Of a DNA stretch of 5,825 nt, positions 1-4,894 are shown piece after piece. The DNA is from Planctomycetota bacterium. GTDB lineage: Bacteria; Planctomycetota; PUPC01; JABMSA01. How positions within the stretch are numbered: the stretch's first letter is position 1; each line of letters begins with the position of its first letter. The stretch lies in NCBI GenBank assembly GCA_013202185.1, contig JABMSA010000180.1, positions 1 to 5,825 on the forward strand, read 5' to 3'. The notes beneath the pieces are model-generated. The model had not been told where the DNA came from. It worked only from the letters and a program-made list of their open reading frames with translations, and made no database searches. A program made the translations under genes and the position numbers.

Positions 1-1437
1 CCGGTCGCCCACGGTCTTGGCAGTGCGGCCGCCGATGTTCGCGTCGACCTCGTCGAAGATCAGCAGCGGAATCCTGTCGGACTCGGCCAGGATGGTCTTG
101 AGCGCGAGCATCACGCGCGAGATTTCGCCGCCCGACGCTATCCTGCGGAGGCTCATCAGCGGCTCACCCGGGTTGGGCGATATCATGAATTCCACTTCGT
201 CCATTCCCGACGACGTCGCCTGATCGATCGATTCCTTTTCCCTGACGGCCACGTCGAACTGCGTCTTTTCCATCTCGAGCGACTCGAGCTGGCGCACAAC
301 CGCCTTCGCGAGCTTCGAGGCAACTTTCCGGCGCGCGGCCGACAACTCGCGCCCGAGCTTCCGGATTTCCGCACCCGATTCTTTCAGGCCATCGGCGAGG
401 GAGCGGAGGTCTTCCTCCGCCGTCGACAGCTCGGCCGTCCGCCGCCGCAGGCCCTCGGCAAAGGCGGAGATTTCTTCCTCTGTCTCGCCGTACTTCGACT
501 GCAGCTTGCGTATCTCCATCAGCCGCTGCTCGATCTGTTCGAGCCGGTCGGGGTCGAATTCCCATCGGTCGCGGTACTCTCGCAGCGAAAAGGCCGCGTC
601 TTCGATCTTGACGGATGCCTCGGTGCACGCCTCGAGCACCGCCGCAAGCTGTGGGTCCAACTCGGCGACCTCTTCCAACTGCCGCGCCACGCTCTTGAGC
701 CTGTCGAGCACGGAGTTGTCGATCTCGTAGAGGCTGTTGTATCCTTCTTCGATGCGCGAGAGGATTTTCTCGGCATTGGCGAGGAGCGTTCGTTCGCGCA
801 CAAGGCCTTCGATCTCGCCGGGCTGGAGGTTGGCGTTTTCGATCTCGGCAATTTGGAATCGGCAGAAATCCAGCTCGCTGCGGCGCTGCTTTTCGGTTGC
901 CTGCAGCTCTTGAAAGTATGCCTCCTTGCGGCGATGCTCGGCCAGGGCGCTCGCAAATTTCTCGCGCCTGGGCGTCAGGCGGCCGTAGTCGTCGAGCACT
1001 TCGCGCTGCCTTGCGGGGTAGAGCAACGACTGCTGCTCGTGCTGGCCGTGGATGTCCACCAGCAGCGATCCCACCTCCCGCAGCGTGCTCACGTTCACGC
1101 TGTGAGAATTCAGCCGGCAGCGGTTCCTGCCCGAGCGCATGATGGTGCGATGAATGATGACCTCCGGCTCGTCGAATGCGTCGAGCCCGGCGGCGTCGCT
1201 GATGGCCTTGCGGAGGGTGAGATCGGGAATGAAAAACACGGCCTCGATGGGCGCTTCGTCCTCGCCGTGCCGTATCATCTCGGCCGAGCTTCTGCCGCCC
1301 AGGAGCAGCTCGAGCGCGTCGATCACGAGCGACTTGCCCACGCCCGTCGCGCCCGTTAGCACGTTGAAGCCATCGGCGAGGTCCATCGACGCCTCCCCGA
1401 TGAGGGCGAAGTTCCTGATGTGAAGCTCTGCGAGCAT
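1..1437 (-). CDS. recN: DNA repair protein RecN, C-terminal end cut by window edge
   Basis: RecN is an SMC-like cytoplasmic ATPase that acts early in recombinational repair of double-strand breaks. The frame is open through all 479 codons seen. The protein begins MLAELHIRNFALIGEASMDL, the usual RecN opening. Walker A is GATGVGKS at residues 29-36; most RecN proteins have GETGAGKS, so the Glu and second Ala differ, but the Lys-Ser core is intact. HGQHEQQ at 130-136 is the conserved Q-rich motif. A Glu/Arg/Lys-rich coiled-coil stretch runs from about 150 to 420. The ABC signature SGGE is at 435-438 and Walker B IFDEVD at 460-465, followed by IGGR. RecN is usually about 550-570 residues, so some 80-90 C-terminal residues lie outside the window. 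The ATG at 1437 is chosen by family N-terminus; I see no clear Shine-Dalgarno in front of it, and an in-frame TTG lies nine codons upstream. It is divergent from bioB and has its own promoter. Confidence 0.96.
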   Translation of the reverse strand, partial: MLAELHIRNFALIGEASMDLADGFNVLTGATGVGKSLVIDALELLLGGRSSAEMIRHGEDEAPIEAVFFIPDLTLRKAISDAAGLDAFDEPEVIIHRTIMRSGRNRCRLNSHSVNVSTLREVGSLLVDIHGQHEQQSLLYPARQREVLDDYGRLTPRREKFASALAEHRRKEAYFQELQATEKQRRSELDFCRFQIAEIENANLQPGEIEGLVRERTLLANAEKILSRIEEGYNSLYEIDNSVLDRLKSVARQLEEVAELDPQLAAVLEACTEASVKIEDAAFSLREYRDRWEFDPDRLEQIEQRLMEIRKLQSKYGETEEEISAFAEGLRRRTAELSTAEEDLRSLADGLKESGAEIRKLGRELSAARRKVASKLAKAVVRQLESLEMEKTQFDVAVREKESIDQATSSGMDEVEFMISPNPGEPLMSLRRIASGGEISRVMLALKTILAESDRIPLLIFDEVDANIGGRTAKTVGDR

Positions 1438-1476
1438 GGCAACGGCCGCCGCAAGATGAAACAACCACAATAAATC

Positions 1477-1498
1477 CTGCTTTAAGATTTTAGTGCAG
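1477..1498. promoter_or_regulatory. Imperfect palindrome over the recN -10 box, candidate operator
   Basis: A 22-bp imperfect inverted repeat has outer arms CTGC (1477-1480) and GCAG (1495-1498), with inner TAA/TTA matches; 8 of 11 positions per half are symmetric. It covers the recN -10 box and the expected start of transcription, where a repressor would block the promoter. recN is often controlled by LexA, but this does not match the LexA boxes I know (for example CTGT-N8-ACAG or GTTC-N7-GTTC). It could be chance, as the centre is AT-rich. Confidence 0.3.
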
Positions 1499-1514
1499 CG
1501 CCCGAAGTTGTCAA
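1487..1514 (-). promoter_or_regulatory. Sigma70-type promoter of recN
   Basis: On the minus strand a perfect -35 box TTGACA (1514-1509) and a -10 box TAAAAT (1492-1487, 5 of 6 to consensus) are separated by 16 bp. Transcription would begin near 1479-1480, leaving a leader of about 42 bases before the recN ATG at 1437. It lies on the edge of an open-frame extension upstream of bioB, which argues that the extension is non-coding. Confidence 0.65.
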
Positions 1515-1577
1515 GGAGAAACCGGCAAGAAGAAGACCGTGGTGCCCGAATGCGCTTTGCCGCTCGCGCTTTTCCCG

Positions 1578-1607
1578 TTGAAGCGTTGATCCCGTATGCG
1601 TTACAAT
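1578..1607 (+). promoter_or_regulatory. Sigma70-type promoter of the bioB operon
   Basis: TTGAAG (1578-1583, 4 of 6 to TTGACA) and TACAAT (1602-1607, 5 of 6 to TATAAT) are spaced by 18 bp. The start of transcription would fall near 1613-1615, about 22-24 bases before the GTG start of bioB. The position fits the short leader and the Shine-Dalgarno at 1625. No riboswitch-sized leader exists. Confidence 0.5.
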
Positions 1608-1624
1608 ATGAATCACCGAAGCCC

Positions 1625-1628
1625 GGAG
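1625..1628 (+). promoter_or_regulatory. Ribosome binding site that sets the bioB start
   Basis: GGAG ends 8 bases before the GTG at 1637. It supports that GTG over the upstream GTG at 1493, which would lie inside the recN promoter region and add 48 residues not expected in BioB. Confidence 0.6.
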
Positions 1629-1636
1629 AAAAGGCT

Positions 1637-2626
1637 GTGTCGCACTCGATCGAAGATTTTCAACAGATGGTGTTGTCCGGCGGGCAACTCGACGCGCAGG
1701 ACGCCGCCCGGCTGGTGGCCATTTCCGAAAACAGCCCCTACGAACTGCTGCACGCGGCAAATCGCATCAGGGAGCATTTTAAGGGAAACGTCGTCCACCT
1801 GTGTTCGATCGTCAATGCACGCTCCGGAAGCTGCAGCGAGGATTGCAAGTTTTGCTCGCAATCGGCGCACCACAACACCGGAGCCCCGGAGTATGCGCTG
1901 ATGGACCGCGAGGCGATCCTCGAGGCGGCTCGGCGGTGCGCGGATTCGGCAGCGGACAGTTTCGGAATCGTTACCAGCGGCAGAGGGCCGGGCTCGGAGC
2001 AGGATTTCGACGTGCTGTGCGAGATAGCAGGCGAGCTGACCGGCGCCAAGGCGTGTGCGTCGGTTGGAATGCTCGATGCCGATTCGGCGGCAAGGCTTCG
2101 CGCGGCCGGACTGCGCCGATACAACCACAACCTCGAAACTGCGGCGAGCTTCTTCCACAACATCTGCACCACGCACACCTACGACGACCGCCTCGCGACG
2201 GTGAGGGCGGCGAAGACGGCGGGCCTCGAGGTTTGCTGCGGCGGAATATTCGGCCTGGGCGAAAGCTGGGATCAGCGCATCGAGCTTGCACTCGAACTCC
2301 GCGACCTGGACGTCGACACCGTGCCCATAAATTTTCTGAACCCTCTGCCGGGCACCGCGCTCGAGCACCTGAACGTTTTGCCCGCAATGGAAGGGCTGCG
2401 AATAATCGCCCTGTATCGGTTTCTTCTGCCGACGAAAGACATCAAGGCGGCCGGCGGGCGCGAGCGCTGCCTCGGCGACCTCCAGAGCTGGATGTTTTAC
2501 GCCGGGGCCAACGGCACACTCATCGGAAATTACCTGACTACCACCGGCCGACCGCCCGACGAAGACCTGAAGATGATCGAGGCTCTCGGCCTCGTGCCGG
2601 CCAGCCGGGCGGAGGTCCGCCAATGA
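1637..2626 (+). CDS. bioB: Biotin synthase (radical SAM), probable anaerobe-type auxiliary cluster
   Basis: BioB inserts sulfur into dethiobiotin to make biotin, the last step of the pathway, in the cytoplasm. From the GTG start the protein is 329 residues, normal for BioB (about 320-350). The radical SAM motif CSEDCKFC has C66, C70 and C73 for the [4Fe-4S] cluster. YNHNLET (162-168) carries the substrate-binding Asn-His-Asn; CCGGIFGLGE (200-209) and GGRE (Arg275) are also BioB hallmarks. Of the [2Fe-2S] ligands known in E. coli (C97, C128, C188, R260), the equivalents of C128 (C140), C188 (C200) and R260 (R275) are present, but the C97 position is Gly110 in FGIVTSGRGP. Extra cysteines occur at 56, 101, 128, 177, 201 and 278. 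This pattern recalls the BioB class reported from obligate anaerobes with a different auxiliary Fe-S cluster; that assignment is inference. The stop overlaps the next start (ATGA). Confidence 0.96.
   Translation: MSHSIEDFQQMVLSGGQLDAQDAARLVAISENSPYELLHAANRIREHFKGNVVHLCSIVNARSGSCSEDCKFCSQSAHHNTGAPEYALMDREAILEAARRCADSAADSFGIVTSGRGPGSEQDFDVLCEIAGELTGAKACASVGMLDADSAARLRAAGLRRYNHNLETAASFFHNICTTHTYDDRLATVRAAKTAGLEVCCGGIFGLGESWDQRIELALELRDLDVDTVPINFLNPLPGTALEHLNVLPAMEGLRIIALYRFLLPTKDIKAAGGRERCLGDLQSWMFYAGANGTLIGNYLTTTGRPPDEDLKMIEALGLVPASRAEVRQ
2611..2616 (+). promoter_or_regulatory. Strong ribosome binding site for the SDR gene
   Basis: GGAGGT inside the last codons of bioB ends 6 bases before the ATG at 2623. 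It fixes the start of the downstream reductase and, with the ATGA overlap, indicates coupled translation of the two genes. Confidence 0.75.
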
Positions 2627-3342
2627 CATCATGCTGCATCGTAACCGGTGCGTCGCGCGGTCTGGGCCGGGCGACCGCCGCCGAGCTTGCCCGCCGGGCG
2701 TGGGTGGTGTGCGCGAATTTCCTGTCGAACAAGGACGGCGCCAACGCGGCCGTCGATGCCGTGCGCTCGGCGGGCGGCGAAGCCTTTGCTCATCGGGCCG
2801 ACGTGCGAGACCCGATCGCCGTGGCCGAGATGGTCACGAGCGTTTGCGGCCGATGGGGCGTGCCCGCCCTGCTGGTGAACAGCGCCGGCATCGCGCGCGA
2901 GAGCCTGCTCCTGAAGATGACCGAAGATGAGTGGGACGAGGTGATGGCAACGAACTTCCGCGGGGCGCTCAACTGCTGCCGCGCGGTGGCGCCGCTTATG
3001 GCGGCAGCCGGCGCCGGCCACATCATCAACATCGCGTCGGTCTCGGGCTTGCGCGGGCGCGCAGGGCAATGCCACTATGCGGCGGCCAAGGGCGCGCTCA
3101 TCGGGCTCACGCAGTCGCTGGCGGCCGAGCTGGGTCCGACCGGCGTGCGCGTGAATGCCGTTGTGCCCGGTTACCTGCCGACCGAGATGGGGCTGGCATC
3201 GCCACAGGCGGCCGAGGCCGCGCGCCGCGATCACCTGCTCGGGAGGCTGTCGGACGTCGAGGAAACCGCACGATTCATAGCCGACGTCGCCGGCACGCAA
3301 ACGATCACGGGCCAGGTGCTGATCGCCGACGGACGGCTGTAG
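2623..3342 (+). CDS. Short-chain dehydrogenase/reductase, FabG-like
   Basis: This is a classical SDR of 239 residues, similar to 3-oxoacyl-ACP reductase FabG, which reduces a 3-keto group on an acyl carrier chain with NADPH. The cofactor motif TGASRGLG is at 8-15, and Arg12 is common in NADP(H)-using FabG proteins. Asp60 sits in the adenine pocket motif (RADVRD) and NSAG is at 86-89. The catalytic tetrad is complete: Asn111, Ser139, Tyr152 (YAAAK) and Lys156. The post-catalytic VNAVVPGYLPTEM (177-189) is FabG-like. The C-terminus ends VLIADGRL instead of the usual GQVLxVNGGxxM, so it may not be the housekeeping FabG. The start follows GGAGGT and overlaps the bioB stop by ATGA, so it is co-transcribed and coupled with bioB. 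A role in making or reducing the pimeloyl chain for biotin is a plausible guess from context only; any other 3-keto or alcohol substrate remains possible. Confidence 0.9.
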   Translation: MTSCCIVTGASRGLGRATAAELARRAWVVCANFLSNKDGANAAVDAVRSAGGEAFAHRADVRDPIAVAEMVTSVCGRWGVPALLVNSAGIARESLLLKMTEDEWDEVMATNFRGALNCCRAVAPLMAAAGAGHIINIASVSGLRGRAGQCHYAAAKGALIGLTQSLAAELGPTGVRVNAVVPGYLPTEMGLASPQAAEAARRDHLLGRLSDVEETARFIADVAGTQTITGQVLIADGRL

Positions 3343-3350
3343 GGGGCAAT

Positions 3351-3443
3351 GGCGTTGACTTAAGGCGTTCAGAGGGCGGGGAACACGCTCGAAGACTCGC
3401 GCGCCCCGCCCCTACCACGTCTCGGACGCCTTAAGTTAATGCC
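3351..3443. repeat. 93-bp nested inverted repeat, MITE-like
   Basis: Outer arms at 3351-3370 and 3424-3443 are inverted copies matching at 17 of 20 positions, with an uninterrupted 11-bp core (ACTTAAGGCGT at 3358-3368 against ACGCCTTAAGT at 3426-3436). Inside lies a second pair, GGGCGGGG (3374-3381) and CCCCGCCC (3404-3411), around a 22-base loop. There is no reading frame of note and I see no clear target duplication. It sits 8 bases after the SDR stop, so as RNA it could protect or end the bioB transcript, although no U-tract follows. Length and terminal symmetry suggest a small non-autonomous mobile element or dispersed repeat. A single copy cannot prove that. Confidence 0.6.
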
Positions 3444-3457
3444 GTCTGACGCCAGGG

Positions 3458-3478
3458 ACGCCTGTATGTGCCAGGCGT
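3458..3478. repeat. Small perfect hairpin, 7-bp stem
   Basis: ACGCCTG (3458-3464) and CAGGCGT (3472-3478) form a perfect 7-bp stem with a 7-base loop. No T-run follows on either strand within a few bases, so it is a poor intrinsic terminator. It lies in the convergent gap and overlaps the first GTGCCAGGC motif, so it may belong to the same family of small palindromes. Confidence 0.4.
3468..3476. repeat. GTGCCAGGC motif, copy 1
   Basis: The nine bases GTGCCAGGC recur exactly at 3594-3602 in this same gap. This copy continues as GTG rather than AC, so its palindrome is incomplete. Such GTGCCAGGCAC-type palindromes are, from memory, seen scattered in intergenic DNA of many environmental bacteria near REP-associated (Y1) transposases; none is in this window. 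Confidence 0.4.
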
Positions 3479-3509
3479 GACATCTGGCCTGTGACTCTTG
3501 GAATACATA

Positions 3510-3522
3510 GGAGACTGTCCCC
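3510..3522. repeat. Near-palindrome GGAGACTGTCCCC
   Basis: The two 6-base arms flank a single central T and differ from perfect symmetry at one pair. It lies between the two GTGCCAGGC copies. I remember similar GGGGACAGTC-type sequences as REP-like intergenic repeats, but this cannot be tested from one copy. Confidence 0.35.
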
Positions 3523-3592
3523 AGTTGTCAAGGCACATCGGTACGAGCGGACACCTTAACTGCTTGGTAATACAGCACTTGCGAATCGTAAA

Positions 3593-3618
3593 AGTGCCAG
3601 GCACCGAAAAAAGGCACT
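3593..3618 (-). terminator. Possible weak terminator / GTGCCAGGCAC palindrome after the MFS gene
   Basis: GTGCCAGGCAC (3594-3604) is an 11-bp perfect palindrome and the second copy of the GTGCCAGGC motif. In addition AGTGCC (3593-3598) pairs with GGCACT (3613-3618). Read on the minus strand the stem begins inside the MFS stop codon, has a T-rich 14-base loop, and is followed by a short T-run (3593-3590 read as TTTT after the stem). This could end transcription of the MFS gene, but stem and tail are both weak. It may equally be a REP-like site. Confidence 0.35.
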
Positions 3619-4858
3619 ACAACTTCAGCAAAAGCAACGCCGAGAGCATGATAATGATTCCGCCGACGACGAACGGTGCGCCGACGGAATAGTAGCCCAT
3701 CTGCTCCGCGATCACGGCGCTGGCCAACAGCGGGCCGACCACGCCCCCGAGCTGCGAAAGACCCTGCACCTTGCTTACGTCGGCGCCGCGCGATTCGGGC
3801 CGGGCGTGCTTCTGAATGTAGTGGTTGTGGATGGGGGCCCATATCCCCGCGCCGAGCAGATCGTGCGTGAGCCAAATCCCCATGGCGATCCACGGGTTCG
3901 GAATGTAAGGCGTAGCGGCGATGGCCCCTCCCTCGCAAAACACAAAAATAATGAACAGCCCCTTCAGATTCTTTCGGAGCCTGGGCCCAACGATCATCAT
4001 CGGCAGTCCGGCGACAATTCGGTGGATTGCCATGATAATTGCCACGCCCATGATCATTTCGGTTGTGCTGAGCTGCAGCGACTCAGAAAGCATCTCTTTG
4101 AAAAAGAGCACCATGACATGGCAATGCGTGGCACCCAAGCCCACGTAAAACGTGAAGCCGAAAACGATCAGCAGCCACAGCTTGGGGCTGAGGCCCACGG
4201 GCAACAGCGCGCGCAGCGACGTCACCCTCTCATTTTGTGGCTGAGGCGCCGCCCGACCAGTTTTGAAGAACCACGCGAATGCGACCGTCGAAAGCAAGAG
4301 GAGGCCGGCGGAAAAAACGAATGGGCCGGTGAAGTTCAACTGTGAACCGGCTGAAACGCCTGCTACGAGCAATAGCCCTCCGATAAGGCTGCCCACGCCA
4401 TGACAAGCGAATTCTGCACCACGTGTGATCCCCAGCGAGCCCATGAACTTCTTCGAGCTGCGCTCGTACAGCAGCACCGAGTGCATTGTCTCGCGCACCA
4501 GCGCCGAGATTTCGCGCGAACCCTTCAATAGCCCCTGTATGATCACATTGGACAGCAGCGGCGTTGCGAAGTGGGCCGCGCACGCCAGGCCCAGCGACAG
4601 CCCGTAGAAGACCTTCCGCCCGAAGATGTCCGACAGCCGCCCGATGTATATTCGCAGCAGGAAAACGCCAAGGGCGGCCGCCGAGAAAATGACGCCCATG
4701 AGCTTGCGGTCTATCCCAAGCTCGTCCCAGTACAGCGGAATCAAAGTCAGGTAGATGCCGAACGCGAGGCCGAAGGTCACCGAAACAAAGATCAGGACGC
4801 CCAGCCCGGATGGAGAATCAGTTGATGTGTTGTCGTCGGTCAGTGCTTCTTCCGGCAT
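3617..4858 (-). CDS. Major facilitator superfamily transporter, 12 membrane segments, substrate unknown
   Basis: This 413-residue inner-membrane protein moves a small solute, probably by coupling to an ion gradient. A polar, acidic N-terminal tail of about 17 residues precedes the first helix (about 18-42). The MFS motif A, GRLSDIFGRK, stands at 73-82 between helices 2 and 3. A long hydrophilic central loop (about 199-224, RAAPQPQNERV) separates the two six-helix halves, and helix 12 reaches the C-terminus. Helix 7 carries an unusual pair of histidines (THCHVMV, His245 and His247). The segment SREISALVRETMHSVL (about 114-129) resembles the region after helix 4 that holds APRDALIAD in some MFS families, but is diverged. 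The start ATG is not preceded by a good Shine-Dalgarno. The gene lies 36 bp after the phosphatase on the same strand, so the two are probably one unit. The substrate (drug, sugar, metabolite) cannot be told. Confidence 0.88.
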   Translation of the reverse strand: MPEEALTDDNTSTDSPSGLGVLIFVSVTFGLAFGIYLTLIPLYWDELGIDRKLMGVIFSAAALGVFLLRIYIGRLSDIFGRKVFYGLSLGLACAAHFATPLLSNVIIQGLLKGSREISALVRETMHSVLLYERSSKKFMGSLGITRGAEFACHGVGSLIGGLLLVAGVSAGSQLNFTGPFVFSAGLLLLSTVAFAWFFKTGRAAPQPQNERVTSLRALLPVGLSPKLWLLIVFGFTFYVGLGATHCHVMVLFFKEMLSESLQLSTTEMIMGVAIIMAIHRIVAGLPMMIVGPRLRKNLKGLFIIFVFCEGGAIAATPYIPNPWIAMGIWLTHDLLGAGIWAPIHNHYIQKHARPESRGADVSKVQGLSQLGGVVGPLLASAVIAEQMGYYSVGAPFVVGGIIIMLSALLLLKL

Positions 4859-4894
4859 AGTGGGGCAACATCATACAGCCGGGTGGATGTGAAA

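Noticed and set aside
164..1468. Long minus-strand open frame of 434 codons across recN
   Set aside because: It is Arg/Ala/Gly-rich, shows no domain, and lies in another frame of recN, whose Walker and signature motifs are clear.
1578..1606. BirA-like operator (TTGAAGC, 15 bp, GTTACAA) over the bioB promoter
   Set aside because: Spacing suits a BirA box, but only 5 of 7 positions are symmetric and the matching bases are largely those of the -35 and -10 boxes themselves, so the symmetry is likely incidental.
1493..1636. 48-codon upstream extension of bioB from a GTG at 1493
   Set aside because: It overlaps the edge of the recN promoter and contains the likely bioB promoter; GGAG before the GTG at 1637 and normal BioB length favour the shorter form.
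1801..2622. Open frame running through bioB into the SDR, apparently giving a 513-residue protein
   Set aside because: The upstream half is an out-of-frame reading of bioB rich in Arg and Pro; the SDR begins at 2623 after GGAGGT with a normal SDR N-terminus.
1613..2632. Long minus-strand open frame opposite bioB
   Set aside because: A GC-rich antisense shadow of bioB with no recognisable motif.
3498..3692. 64-codon plus-strand open frame in the convergent gap
   Set aside because: TTG start without a ribosome site, runs across the palindromes and into the end of the MFS gene, and resembles no protein.
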